Assembly: GCA_900128395.1 (NCBI GenBank)
Contig: LT649260.1
Span: 1-54,609 of the forward strand
DNA: 54,609 bases
From: Stramenopiles sp. TOSAG23-2
Lineage: Eukaryota; Sar
Direction: 5' to 3'
Program-made: the position numbers and the translations under genes
The notes under the pieces: generated by a model
Told to the model about the DNA's origin: nothing
What the model saw: the letters and a program-made list of their open reading frames with translations, nothing else
Databases searched by the model: none
Shown: positions 39,084 through 49,599 of the stretch, one piece after another
How the letters are laid out: every line of letters starts with the position of its first letter
Numbering within the stretch: the stretch's first letter is position 1

Positions 39084-39869
39084 TCACTCCTCATCGCCTT
39101 CTTGTCTCCACCATCCAACAATACCTAAACCAGGTTCATTCATACGTCCATGAATTTTCATGCAACTTTCATTTTGTGTATACATATGGTGATGTGGATA
39201 TATTGATGTATTATTATTATTATTATTATTATTGTTATTATTATTATTAGTTGTTGTTGTTGTTGTTGGTTGGATATCAAAACTAACGCTACGTGATCGA
39301 GGTCGAGAAATGGAACGTGATATAGTTGGGCTGACACCTTCATATTTAAGTATGGCTTCCTGTTGGCTTGTCACCGTTGCCAATGTCCGTTTTGCGCTTT
39401 GCTTTTTATTTATAAATTCTGTTTTATATACTTTAAAATTTACAATATCGTCAGTAAACAATATAAAATCAGTCCCTTTGTATTTCCACACCCATTCTTT
39501 TCCGTCAAAAACACAAGGTGCTGGTAATTGAGAAGCTTGAATATATACGTGGTCAAAAAAAGGATATAATGTTACAACGACACCTTCCTCGTCTTGCTTA
39601 TAAATAGTGCCTTGCAATACTTCGCCAACGAATGGGCCAAATACTAATAGTCTGAATTTAACCATAGTATATGCCGAACCTTCACCTTGGTATATCTGCG
39701 ATTCCTCAATTTGGATGATATCATATAACGATACTACTAAACCAACATCTTGTAATATATTATTCGAATATTTTTCATTAATTAAAAATTTAATTACATC
39801 TTCTAAATTATCACCAAAATATTCCGGCTGGACGACGATGATATCTTTCCTCTCTACTAATATAAACAT
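39084..39869 (-). CDS. POLR3H: RNA polymerase III subunit RPC8 (POLR3H/Rpc25)
   Basis: RPC8 forms, with RPC9, the stalk of RNA polymerase III needed for initiation on tRNA and 5S genes; it is the Pol III counterpart of Rpb7. Start chosen at 39869 because MFILVERKDIIVVQP matches the family N terminus; the frame upstream is open but hydrophobic and unrelated. 261 residues. Matching blocks: VGLVVSLYDI, the YQGEGSAYTMVKFRLLVFGPF stretch, GEVLQGTI, then the OB-fold with FFDHVYIQASQLPAP and EWVWKYKGTDFILF. The C terminus keeps the conserved NEPGLGIVGWW, but a Ser/Arg/Thr/Asn-rich insert of ~60 residues, with a long Asn run from AAT repeats, separates it from the OB-fold. Confidence 0.92.
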   Translation of the reverse strand: MFILVERKDIIVVQPEYFGDNLEDVIKFLINEKYSNNILQDVGLVVSLYDIIQIEESQIYQGEGSAYTMVKFRLLVFGPFVGEVLQGTIYKQDEEGVVVTLYPFFDHVYIQASQLPAPCVFDGKEWVWKYKGTDFILFTDDIVNFKVYKTEFINKKQSAKRTLATVTSQQEAILKYEGVSPTISRSISRPRSRSVSFDIQPTTTTTTNNNNNNNNNNNNNTSIYPHHHMYTQNESCMKIHGRMNEPGLGIVGWWRQEGDEE

Positions 39870-41207
39870 GGTCGTTGCTGTTATTATTATTATTTTACAT
39901 GAATATACAGAAAATGAACAGAGAAAAAAAATGTATAAGCCAACAGCCAACAAATATATATATATATGTGAACAATCAATCTATGTTAATGTAAAAAAGA
40001 TATTTATGGTGATTTGTACTTAAAGATAATTTATAGTATACTAAAAATGCATAAATCCTATTTATCCCTAAAATAAAAAAAATATTTATAGACTGGAACT
40101 TAAACTGGAGAACTGGAGTACTTTTTCTTTGAAAAGTCTAGTAATAGGACCTAGATTACTGTAGTACCAGATGATGGATATGAGTATACAATATATAACT
40201 TAATTATTCCCGATCAACGTATCTTGTTATTTACTTTACTTTGTATTGCACTATTGTTTCTTTCTAAATTTTGTTTTGTTTGTTGAATAAAATAGTTTAA
40301 ATATGACAAATGACAAATGACGACTACAGATATATATATTATGTCATATAAACTAACAACTAACAACCAAGAACCCAGAAGATATTAACGTCTACGTCTC
40401 ACGAATATTAAGGGATGAGATATGAGTGAGCTGTTTTGATATATTATATTCTAATTTCCGATTTCCGCATTCAAAGTTACCCGACACAATCGTGTATACT
40501 CGTATACTCGCTCTGGAATACCAGAATACAAAATCTGATAGGGATATAAATTGATATGATGCTATGTGTATATTATCTTCGAATACAGTGCTATACACAT
40601 CCTATTTTTAAAAAACAATAGTGTATCGTTTTAATTAGTGACAGGATCGAGGAGCGGAGCGAGTATACTTTCAAGTATTACATATTTTAGTCATTTGATA
40701 GGTGTGAAACCGAAATCGATGAGTATAAGGAGTAAGGAATAAGGAGTAAGAGTAAAAGAGTATATTGGAGTATTCTAATTTCCGCTTTCAAGTATAAATT
40801 ATGTGTCATTTGATAGGTAGACAGTGAAAAAAACACCAACATTTTTAATTAAATCGAAAAAAATGAAGAACTAAGAAATACATCAATATATTATCTGTAT
40901 GGAAAATATCCAACACCAAATATCAAAAAAAAAAAAACATTTGAGATGACATCATTGCCATAAAATACTAAAAACATGCTATGCTCCTGAGGAAACTTAG
41001 TGTTATTTTACTGATAGTTTCCTGGGAGTAGTCGCAACATTACATCTATATTATTGTTTCTATATCTAACATTACCATTATTCCCATTTTGGTATATCTA
41101 GTTTTGTATATATCCGAGCAATGTTCAATATGATTATTTTTTTATGATCCCCCAAATAACATAGACTATTATACTTAGTAGTATATATATATATATATTG
41201 TTGAAGG
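39870..41207. other. Divergent intergenic region, 1.3 kb
   Basis: No gene is supported. Short related stretches recur (attctaatttccgctttcaa-like pieces near 40447 and 40773, gtatactcg pieces near 40493-40510, catttgataggt near 40694 and 40806), suggesting decayed repeats. GGAGTAAG-type short repeats lie at 40725-40760. Confidence 0.6.
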
Positions 41208-41318
41208 ATGAAATTGCAAAGTGTATATATCGATAGTGTATCAGGGAAGAAAACAATAACATTTACATCATATATTCATTTTGTGTCTGTTTGTGAGAGA
41301 GGTAATTGTAAGAACAAT

Positions 41319-42521
41319 ATGGCATCGTTAACGGTAAATGTATCGACTATAGTAGAAGAAGAAATACAACAAGCAAAGGCATTGGACGCTGTTCAATTAC
41401 GTTTAGCTATTAAACAATTACGAAAAGCTAGGATTAAAATAGATAAATTAAATTCTGGATATGTAAAGGACCAGTTGAAAAAGACGCTAGAACGTACCAT
41501 GGCTGTATTGGCGTTGGTAAGTGTCCCAAGGGGAGGATGTATCGGTGAGAATCAAGGCGTAGGTACTACTATCGCTGCTATGGGTTCTGAAATTGTATCT
41601 CGTGAAGATTTAATAGTTTTATTTACGCATGTTATTTTCTTACAAAATAATTTTATGTGCCAATGTTCGAATGGTGCTTTGCCAACAGATTGGTCAGACA
41701 AAGCTGGTGGTTATTCTATTACATATACACATCCAAAAATCGATAATTTTAGAATAGGTTTAAAAGGTCTTGTAGTAGATGGTAAAATTTTACTGCATGT
41801 AGGTATAGATGGAGATAGTAAAGTATATGATTTCGAGACTAACTCAAATTTATATCTTGAAAGCCATGTCAAAATACCAAACGATACATTAAAATTAAAT
41901 GCCAAAACGATTGATGGCACGCTTCAATATGCACGCGCTATAAATTCATGTTTTAAAGAAAAAGATGGTATGAAAATTTTAAGAGGTAACGTAGAAACAG
42001 AATTAGTGAAGAAAATATTAAATACTGCTGGAAGTAATGGCAATAGTAATAATAATAACAATATGAAGGTTGAGGATGATAAAAAACGCCAAAAAAGAAG
42101 CAATGATAATAATAATAACCCATCATTACGTATACCACCAACGAATCCATTTGGTGGTGTTGGTATGCCTTCAATACAACCACCATTAGTAAATGTAGGG
42201 CATGATGATTTAGGTCCAAATTTAGGTGGTATGATGGGTGGAGTTGGACGTGGTGGTGGTGGTGGTGGAAGTTTAGTTGGGCCAAATCATCCAATGTTCA
42301 ATGGACGCAATAATATGCAAGATCCACGATTTGGTGGTGGTAGAGGCCAAGTACCTCCAGGTGTACCCCCTGGTGCACGTTTTGATCCATTTGGTCCAGG
42401 TGTGCCACGTCCAAGACGCTTTCCACAGAATGGTAGAGGTAGAGGTGGTTTTACTGGTGGTATGCCAGATAATGATCATCTAAGAATGCCTGGTGGTGAG
42501 GAAGATTTTATGTATATGTAA
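41319..42521 (+). CDS. PSMF1: PI31 (PSMF1-like) proteasome regulator
   Basis: PI31 binds the 20S proteasome and acts in its inhibition, transport or assembly. Start preferred at 41319 (MASLTVNVS); an earlier ATG at 41208 is in frame but adds 37 residues with no family likeness. 400 residues. The N-terminal FP domain (~65-230) shows EDLIVLFTHVIFLQNNF, ALPTDWSDKAGGYSITYTHP and GIDGDSKVYDF. After an Asn/Lys-rich linker the C-terminal half is Pro/Gly/Arg-rich, as in animals, with NPFGGVGMP, GPNHPMF, PPGARFDPFGP and PDNDHLRMPGG. It ends FMYM, a good HbYX tail of the kind that inserts into 20S pockets. A conserved pattern across eukaryotes; only the poly-Asn linker is local. Confidence 0.92.
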   Translation: MASLTVNVSTIVEEEIQQAKALDAVQLRLAIKQLRKARIKIDKLNSGYVKDQLKKTLERTMAVLALVSVPRGGCIGENQGVGTTIAAMGSEIVSREDLIVLFTHVIFLQNNFMCQCSNGALPTDWSDKAGGYSITYTHPKIDNFRIGLKGLVVDGKILLHVGIDGDSKVYDFETNSNLYLESHVKIPNDTLKLNAKTIDGTLQYARAINSCFKEKDGMKILRGNVETELVKKILNTAGSNGNSNNNNNMKVEDDKKRQKRSNDNNNNPSLRIPPTNPFGGVGMPSIQPPLVNVGHDDLGPNLGGMMGGVGRGGGGGGSLVGPNHPMFNGRNNMQDPRFGGGRGQVPPGVPPGARFDPFGPGVPRPRRFPQNGRGRGGFTGGMPDNDHLRMPGGEEDFMYM

Positions 42522-43051
42522 AATATATATGTGAAAATTGTTTTTTTATTAAAAATTAGTTATAGTTCGTTCGTATTTCTCAGTGTAGTCGTATTTATAA
42601 ATTAATACGTGTTCGTTTTGTTCGTAAAAAAGTACGAAGTCGTATGATATGTGTGATGTGTGATGTGTGTAATATATGCATACCAGTAGTTGCAGTATGT
42701 ACGAGAAAGAAAAGAGTTTGAGTAAATATGAAATATGAAATACGTTGTCGTATAATATGACACACACCACATTTTATTTAGAATTTAAAATTTAAATTTT
42801 AAATATTTTAAATTTTTACATTTTTTCATGTGGTACATCATATCATACCTCTCCTTAAATTATTAATTATTATTCTTCTTCTTTTTTTTGAATAAAACTC
42901 TCTTTGCCACCCTTTTCCCCTTACTTGGCTTACAATTTTTCTTTCTCGCGTGTATCATATTTATTTTATATTAAAAAAATATAAACATATGTACATAATA
43001 TTACTACACGTCATCTGAGATTTTTTAACTAGTCGCTTGTCCATTTTGTAT
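42522..43051. other. Convergent intergenic region
   Basis: AT-rich spacer; a short AT palindrome (aaatttaaattttaaat) lies near 42785-42805. No gene is supported. Confidence 0.6.
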
Positions 43052-45676
43052 TTAATTCCATTTTCTGAATACTGGTTGACATGCTTCGCCAACTAACAGT
43101 CCATCTGTATTTCCTTGATCCAATGCTTTTTTGTATACAACTAATGATTCTTTATATGCACGAATAATGTAATCAATATCTTTTTCAGTATGTGTATAAC
43201 AAGGTACAAAAATACCTTGGTAAAGAACACCACGAGCAATCATCTCTTGCAAAAATAATGTTCTTAATGCAGCATTAAAGACACCTTCACTATCTTTAAA
43301 GATGGAAATGCTTACCCAGGTGTTATTCATGACTTGGATATTTTTTTCCATACCAGCATCTATAACAGCTTGCCTTATGCCAGCATCTAAACGCGCTACC
43401 ATACGATGTTGATGCCCAATAACATCATTGTCACGGTATGTTTGTATTACAGCTAATGCAGCGGCTAAGCCGTGTGCTTCAGCACCATGTGTAGTTGAGC
43501 ATAAAAATAAACGTGGATATTCTTTTCCATCTTTATCAAAATGTTTTTTTATGCCACCAATATCCATAATTGCTGCTTTCCCTGTCATTGCACAGAAGGA
43601 ATAACCATTTCCAATGGATTTACCCCAACAGCAAATATCAGCATCATAACCATATACAGTTGTGGCACCAGGGAAACCGGAACGATAACCACTAACCATT
43701 TCATCCACAATGAATACAATACCATTTTCTTTACAAATTTGTCCAATTTCTAGATGTGCCTTAGCAACTTCTTCTTTTGAATATTTACATGCATCTGCAA
43801 TGGAATCTGGCTCAGTAATTAATCCAGCGATTTGATCTGGGTATTTAGCAATCAAATCTCTCAATGACTGTGGATTCATACTATCATACGTTACTGTCAT
43901 AGCTGCAATTTCTTTTGGGATACCAAAATCACATGGCGTAGTGCAAATAAACCAATCATCGTAAGAGTAAAATGGATGATTATGTGGCCTTGCAACCAAT
44001 TTTCTGCCAGTATAACCGCGTGCTAATTTCATAGCAGCAGTTGTTACCGTCGAACCATTTTTTGCCATTTTAATACGATCATGACCTGGAATTTGTGCTA
44101 GAAATTCTTTTGCTAATTTCCTTTCCAAATCTGCTGGACGTTGAAAATTTGCACCTAAATATAGTTGTTTAACGACTTCTTCAATTACAGGTTTATATGC
44201 ATGGCCTAGACTGATACTAGTCAACCCCATGGAGCAATCGACATATTCATTACCATCAATATCCCATACGTGAGAACCATCTCCACGTGCAATTGCTGCT
44301 GGGGATCGTTCTGGGAATTGATCATCGCCTTTTGAATACGTATGGGCGCCACCTGGGATCAATTGGTGAATTTCACTGCGGTATACATTCGATTTGGTGA
44401 AGTTTGTGATCAATTTGATTGGACGTACTTCCCCTTCTGCCATTGTACCTGGTGTGACCGGCATTTCAATACCAGTTTTTGTATATGCATTGGAAATTTT
44501 TGCAACTGCAGCAATAACATCATTGACATCATCGTTCGTCATCAATGGGAAACATGGCAATGTGATCATTTGTCTGTATGTTGCCATTGCATTTGGACAA
44601 GTCGTTTCTAACGGATATTTACCGTCAAAATTTTTTTGGTAAAAAGCATGTGCATGGACTGGCATGTAATGAACATTTACACCAATATTTTCCTTACGTA
44701 AAGCAACGTAAAATGCATCACGATCACATGATAATTTTTCCAAATCAATCCTGATAACATATATATGATGTGCATTTAAAACATCAGGTATGTTAACGAT
44801 TGGGTTGATTGTATCGAATTTGCTGAATGCATCATTGTACATTGATGCAATTTCATTACGGCGTTTTATGAATTTGTCAATTTTGTTCACTTGACTGGAA
44901 CCCAATCCACATTGCATATCAGTAATACGATAATTATATCCTAAACTAACCATATCATAACGATGGGATGCTTGTGCTTCCCGTGCACGATAATCACGGT
45001 TGATACCATGTGAACGGAATATACACATTTGTTTGTAGTAATCTTCATTGTTAGTCACAATCATACCACCTTCTCCAGTAGTAATATTTTTCACTGGATG
45101 GAAGCTTAATGTTGTCAAATCAGCGATGCTACCAACTTTACGTCCTTTGTAAGTTGCACCAAGTGCATGCGAAGCGTCTTCAATTAAAATCAAATTATGA
45201 CGTCTACATATTTCAAGTAGAGGATCTAAATCAACTGGTTGACCACACATATCAACTGCTATGATTGCTTTCGTGCGTGGCGTGATCAACCCTTCGACAC
45301 TATCCACATCGATATTAAGCGTATCTGGGTTGACATCAGCAAAGACTACAGTTGCGCCTTCATAAAGAACAGAGTTGGATGATGCAACAAAAGTAACATC
45401 TGCGACAATAACTTCGTCACCTTTTGTAATACCAGCAGCATTCACAGCAACATGCAAAGCAGCAGTACCATTGCAAACAGCTACGCCATACTTTGCACCA
45501 GTATAATCGCATACATCTTGTTCAAATTTTCCAACACGTGGACCAGTTGTTAAGTATGGATCGGTAATACATTTCACCACTTCTTTGATATCATTTTCAT
45601 CAATTGTTTGTTTACCATATGGTAAATTGGACTCACGTACTGGTTTGCCACCATTCACAGCTAAAAAGGATGCCAT
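43052..45676 (-). CDS. Fusion of a PseC-like DegT aminotransferase with a GSA-aminomutase-like class III aminotransferase
   Basis: One 874-residue frame, no stop between halves. Residues ~8-400 form a DegT/DnrJ/EryC1/StrS sugar aminotransferase. Its wording (LPYGKQTIDENDIKEVV, LTTGPRVGKFEQ, FHPVKNITTGEGGM, SLGYNYRITDMQCGLG, IGVNVHYMPVH) is closest to PseC-type UDP-4-keto-sugar C4 aminotransferases of pseudaminic acid synthesis; K196 is the PLP lysine. Residues ~415-874 form a fold-type I class III enzyme like glutamate-1-semialdehyde 2,1-aminomutase (LIPGGAHTYSKGDDQFPE, GLTSISLGHAY, FIVDEMVSGYRSGFPG, K686 in WGKSIGNGY, STTHGAEAHGLA). Both active-site lysines are intact. Both halves look bacterial; transfer as, or later formation of, a fusion is inferred. 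No transit or signal peptide. The role may lie in an amino-sugar or nonulosonic-acid-like surface glycan. Confidence 0.9.
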   Translation of the reverse strand: MASFLAVNGGKPVRESNLPYGKQTIDENDIKEVVKCITDPYLTTGPRVGKFEQDVCDYTGAKYGVAVCNGTAALHVAVNAAGITKGDEVIVADVTFVASSNSVLYEGATVVFADVNPDTLNIDVDSVEGLITPRTKAIIAVDMCGQPVDLDPLLEICRRHNLILIEDASHALGATYKGRKVGSIADLTTLSFHPVKNITTGEGGMIVTNNEDYYKQMCIFRSHGINRDYRAREAQASHRYDMVSLGYNYRITDMQCGLGSSQVNKIDKFIKRRNEIASMYNDAFSKFDTINPIVNIPDVLNAHHIYVIRIDLEKLSCDRDAFYVALRKENIGVNVHYMPVHAHAFYQKNFDGKYPLETTCPNAMATYRQMITLPCFPLMTNDDVNDVIAAVAKISNAYTKTGIEMPVTPGTMAEGEVRPIKLITNFTKSNVYRSEIHQLIPGGAHTYSKGDDQFPERSPAAIARGDGSHVWDIDGNEYVDCSMGLTSISLGHAYKPVIEEVVKQLYLGANFQRPADLERKLAKEFLAQIPGHDRIKMAKNGSTVTTAAMKLARGYTGRKLVARPHNHPFYSYDDWFICTTPCDFGIPKEIAAMTVTYDSMNPQSLRDLIAKYPDQIAGLITEPDSIADACKYSKEEVAKAHLEIGQICKENGIVFIVDEMVSGYRSGFPGATTVYGYDADICCWGKSIGNGYSFCAMTGKAAIMDIGGIKKHFDKDGKEYPRLFLCSTTHGAEAHGLAAALAVIQTYRDNDVIGHQHRMVARLDAGIRQAVIDAGMEKNIQVMNNTWVSISIFKDSEGVFNAALRTLFLQEMIARGVLYQGIFVPCYTHTEKDIDYIIRAYKESLVVYKKALDQGNTDGLLVGEACQPVFRKWN

Positions 45677-47035
45677 AATTTATAATAAAATAAAAATTTA
45701 TATAAAATAATATAATTTTAAAAATATAATATATAATCTACCGTGGTTGTTTTTTTTTAACTTGATTGATTCGACTATTGCTACAAATAAACAGAAGTAG
45801 AATGCTTTATATTTTGTTTTTCTCGTAATCAACAGGAATAGGACACATATGTTTCTCTACCACAACTCGTCGATCAATATGTGCATATTGCATATATATA
45901 TATGTAAAATGACATTGATTGTATTTTTGTGTTTTCAATAGTGTGTCGTTAATCAACATACTTCGGATTATTCATCTATCTCTCTTCTCATGTGCATTAA
46001 TAAATATTATTTAATATATAAATGTAAAATGACATTGATTGTATTTTTGTGTTTTCAATAGTGTGTCGTTATGTATTTGTATAGATTGACATGACAATTA
46101 TCACGATTAAACAGGTATGGATGGAATTATTTCTATATATACATTATGTGCATAAATGAACCTATTCGGGATAATTATACAGCAAAATCTACCAAGACTG
46201 TGAAATTGAAATATTTAAATAAAATTTGTTACATTATAATTAGTGTTAAATTTTACAATTCAGATTGAGTCATTTTTATGACATGTTCCCTACAACTAAA
46301 ATCGTATCTCAATAGGTTTTGTTATTTTTCAACCAGAATTTTGGAAATTTCGAAGGGAATATATGGAAATATTTCGGAAACAACTGGAAAATTGCTAAAA
46401 ATATTATATGAAAAGAGTGATGGTTATTGGTTGCTAAAATCAATTATGAAATAGTTGCAACGATAGCCATGTATCGAAAACTGCTCTTTTTTAGCAAACG
46501 TTTCAAGTCGATAGGCACGTGCGCCGGCATGTGCAGTTGATCGATGAAGTAAGTTTTACAATAGTACAGTATAGTATAGTATTACAAGAGTGTATGGCAA
46601 TATAGATGTATATAGTGTGTAGTGTTAATAATAGTTAATATAGATGTTGACATGTTGATATCAGAAACAACAAATTTTTTAGTACCAAATGTATTAGTCA
46701 AATACGCAGTAAAAATACCTATTTAAATGTAAAATTACAAAAAAGAAGGTTAAGGTTTTTTCAATTTTTTTATTATTTTTGGTTAAGGTGTTTGTTAAGG
46801 TAAAGGTGTTTTATTTTATTTTCTTTTCTTTATTTTATTGAATTTTTTTATTGAATTTTTTCATGAAAAGTATAGATGTTTATGAGCAACGTAAACGTGC
46901 TTCCATGTGATTTCATGAATTTTTTTATAAATTTCTTTTCTTTGAATTATCATATATATTATTTGTTCATTTATCATTATTACTATTAAATCATAAATGG
47001 AGAGATCGTCATAACAATAATTGAATAGAATCATC
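45677..47035. other. Divergent intergenic region, 1.36 kb, with a 52-base direct repeat
   Basis: No gene is supported. It contains the separated direct repeat listed below, a GC-richer patch near 46515-46545 and a TTTTATTG-rich stretch just before the hydroxylase gene. Confidence 0.65.
45903..46075. repeat. Separated direct repeat, ~50 bp x 2
   Basis: The sequence starting tgtaaaatgacattgattgt and ending tagtgtgtcgtt occurs exactly at ~45903-45951 and again at ~46023-46071, spaced 120 bases apart. Confidence 0.9.
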
Positions 47036-47248
47036 ATGGAAAAAAAAATATTCACATTTAGTATACCAATTGTCATTTTAATTTTAAGCATTATAATATA
47101 TCAGAGTTATTATAATATTTCACTATCATCCAATAATAATATCATGGAAAAAAAAATATTCACATTTAGTATACCAATTGTCATTTTAATTTTAAGCATT
47201 ATAATATATCAGAGTTATTATAATATTTCACTATCATCCAATAATAAT
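47033..47248 (+). repeat. Direct tandem duplication, 2 x 108 bp (in frame, copies a membrane segment)
   Basis: 47033-47140 is repeated exactly at 47141-47248. The unit encodes 36 residues starting with Met and holding the single hydrophobic segment (FTFSIPIVILILSIIIY). Confidence 0.97.
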
Positions 47249-48676
47249 AGTAATAATAATAATGAACCATTTTCTGATAATAAACAAAAACAATTATCAA
47301 ACCAAGATATTAATGATATTCAACAATTTTTTCATAAAGCATCAGAAAACCATTATCAAGGAAAAATTGAACAAGCATTTTTGTATTATGATAAGATAGA
47401 TAAAATATTTCTAAATCCATCAACACCTCGAAAAAATGAAAAACAAAAAAAAAATCTATCTAATTTATCCATTTCACGTATAAAATATGAAATTAATATG
47501 GGACGTGGTAGCATTAAACAAGAGCAAGGTCAATTCAAAGACGCGATAAAATATTTCATAATTGCCAGTAAACACAATGTAAAAGAAGATTTAGCATTAT
47601 TTAGTATGATTACGCATTTAGCAAATAAAGCTAAACAATTTAATTTGGCAAAGACTTATCATAAAAAATGGATTGAACAAGATCCAAATAATATAGAAGC
47701 ATGGTATTTCTTTGCAGTTCATTTAGAAAAGTATTATAATAACAAACGAAATAACGATGCGTTGGAGAAATATTTGAAAGCTATAGATTTATTGAAAGGA
47801 AAAAAAATATCGATATTTGAAACTATAAAAAGTCTCCCGGCATCATCATCATCATCATCATCATCGTCCAATCAATTTTTAATATGGAATGCTGTATATC
47901 ATAGTATTGGTAGACTTTTACGTAAAATGAAGCGTGGGAATGAAGCGGAAGATTATTATGAGCAAGGATATGAATATAAATTATGGCCACATCCATTAAG
48001 GAGATTTATATCAAATAATAGACGGCCAAAATATAATAGTTTACCACATATACCAGCATCAAATACAAAATTTTATCCAAAAAAAGTTGTTACCATGTTG
48101 GAAATGAATTATCGTAAAATAAAAGAAGAATTATATCAATTTGTCGCTTCAAGTGTTAATGAAAATAATAGGAATATTAACAATAGCAATAATAAAGAAT
48201 TATTATCATTTAAATTAGAAAATGAAATGTTACATAATAATGGTAAATGGAATCAACTACGGATATATGAAAATAATATGTATAATGATGATAAAAAACA
48301 TATCTGCCATATTTTTAAGACTACGTGTTCCATATTCGATAAAATAATACGTTTCAATAAAGATAAATGTCGTCGTCGTAGTGGTAATGATGATGCATGT
48401 TTAGATTTAATGATTTATTTTTCTAAATTATCACCTGGTACAGTTATAACACCACATTGTGGACCAAGTTTTCGGCGTTTACGAATTCATTTAGGAATAT
48501 CAATCCCAGAACCAAAAAAATGCAGCATAAACGTTGCAAATAGATTAATCTATCAATGGAAAGAAGGGGAAGTATTTGTATTTGATGATTCGTTTGAACA
48601 TTTTGTAAAACATGATGGTAAAAAAGATCGAATTATTTTAGTCGTTGATATCGTACATCCAAATGAATATTTATAA
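47036..48676 (+). CDS. Membrane-anchored aspartyl/asparaginyl beta-hydroxylase-like protein with TPR region
   Basis: Fe(II)/2-oxoglutarate dioxygenase of the ASPH type, which hydroxylates Asp/Asn in EGF-like domains in the ER lumen. First ATG 47036; 546 residues as given. It begins with a hydrophobic signal-anchor that is present twice because of the 108-base tandem duplication; a single copy would give the usual type II topology. A TPR-like helical region follows (~110-320; YLAKTYHKKWIEQDPNNIEAWYFFA-like repeats), then the double-stranded beta-helix domain (~350-546) with SPGTVITPHCGPSFRRLRIHLG and FVFDDSFEHFVKH. The two His (in TPHCG and FEHF) are the expected iron ligands of this family, which lacks the usual carboxylate, and the Arg after them fits the 2-oxoglutarate site. 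ASPH from animals has the same anchor-TPR-catalytic order. Confidence 0.9.
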   Translation: MEKKIFTFSIPIVILILSIIIYQSYYNISLSSNNNIMEKKIFTFSIPIVILILSIIIYQSYYNISLSSNNNSNNNNEPFSDNKQKQLSNQDINDIQQFFHKASENHYQGKIEQAFLYYDKIDKIFLNPSTPRKNEKQKKNLSNLSISRIKYEINMGRGSIKQEQGQFKDAIKYFIIASKHNVKEDLALFSMITHLANKAKQFNLAKTYHKKWIEQDPNNIEAWYFFAVHLEKYYNNKRNNDALEKYLKAIDLLKGKKISIFETIKSLPASSSSSSSSSNQFLIWNAVYHSIGRLLRKMKRGNEAEDYYEQGYEYKLWPHPLRRFISNNRRPKYNSLPHIPASNTKFYPKKVVTMLEMNYRKIKEELYQFVASSVNENNRNINNSNNKELLSFKLENEMLHNNGKWNQLRIYENNMYNDDKKHICHIFKTTCSIFDKIIRFNKDKCRRRSGNDDACLDLMIYFSKLSPGTVITPHCGPSFRRLRIHLGISIPEPKKCSINVANRLIYQWKEGEVFVFDDSFEHFVKHDGKKDRIILVVDIVHPNEYL

Positions 48677-49124
48677 AAATTTTTATATGATCTCCTCAAA
48701 AAATGTATTCTTTTGAAGGAGTATTAGGAAATTATCAGAGTGTACGAAGTTTGTAATGAGTAAAATTAAAAAATTCTGGTGCAAAATATTAAAAAACCTA
48801 CATGTGCGTAAAATTATATACGCCGTATATTTAAATACGAACCGGTTCGAATTTAATAATTACGAGAGAGAGTATTTAATCATTATATATATATCATAGA
48901 GATTCCCTGAGGAGATGAGAGATGGAGAATTTTTTTTAATTATCTTCAACACTCTTCAAGTTTTTGTATTTTTTCATCACTGGCCAGATTTATACTGAAA
49001 AACAATTAACCGCTATCACATGGCAGTTACAACAATAATGTCGATATATTTGCCTCTAATATAATTCATTTTCAACAACAATATAATTGATATGGACAAA
49101 ATGTCGTTTTATACTCAATGTAAT
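48677..49124. other. Convergent intergenic region
   Basis: AT-rich spacer with no supported gene or repeat. Confidence 0.6.
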
Positions 49125-49591
49125 TCATTTGTCATAAATTTCATTTGAATATTCCTTATAATTAAATTTATCATTAAAGATTGGATTGTGAATATAACCA
49201 TCTTTATCCGGTTTAAGCTCATTTTTTTCCTTTGTAGTAAGTTCTACATCATTTTTTCTCTTTATTTGCTTCCATTTTGCAAATTTACTTTTCATTTCCG
49301 TATACATTTCTTTTATAGATGTATATTGTATCTTTAAAGTCTATATTTTATTGTGTGTGTATTTATACAAAATAGTAAAATATTTTTTAATTAAATGTTA
49401 GTTCTTTTACATATTTTCATATATCTCTAGCAAAATTATAATATAGGGGAAAAAATAAATATAAAAAAACTTACTTGATATACGAAAATACTAATTGCAA
49501 CAACAAACAAAAGTAATCCAAGCCATTCAGAAATTACAATAAAAGAATAACTTCCTTTACTTTTTGCAAGAAGTTTTTCTGGTATGGACAT
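49125..49591 (-). CDS. Small single-pass membrane protein, two exons
   Basis: Unrecognised. Exon 1 49591-49475 (39 codons from the ATG, MSIPEKLLAKSKGS) holds one clear transmembrane helix (WLGLLLFVVAISIFVY). Exon 2 49331-49125 encodes a basic then acidic tail (KSKFAKWKQIKRKNDVELT, KPDKDGYIHNP) ending KEYSNEIYDK. The donor GTAAGT and phase-0 join to IQYTSIKEMYTEM give 107 residues; an alternative acceptor 9 bases earlier would add three. The size and layout resemble small SMIM-type or NADH-dehydrogenase accessory proteins, but nothing more can be said. Confidence 0.55.
49332..49474 (-). other. Probable intron, 143 bp, GT-AG, phase 0
   Basis: Donor GTAAGTTTTT directly after TAT CAA. Acceptors ACTTTAAAG (used here) or AAAATATAG nine bases earlier are both in phase. 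Confidence 0.65.
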
Positions 49592-49599
49592 GGTTGAAT

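Noticed and set aside
43052-45676. Two adjacent aminotransferase genes rather than a fusion
   Set aside because: There is no stop, intron signal or start-like break in the ~15-residue linker; the frame is continuous.
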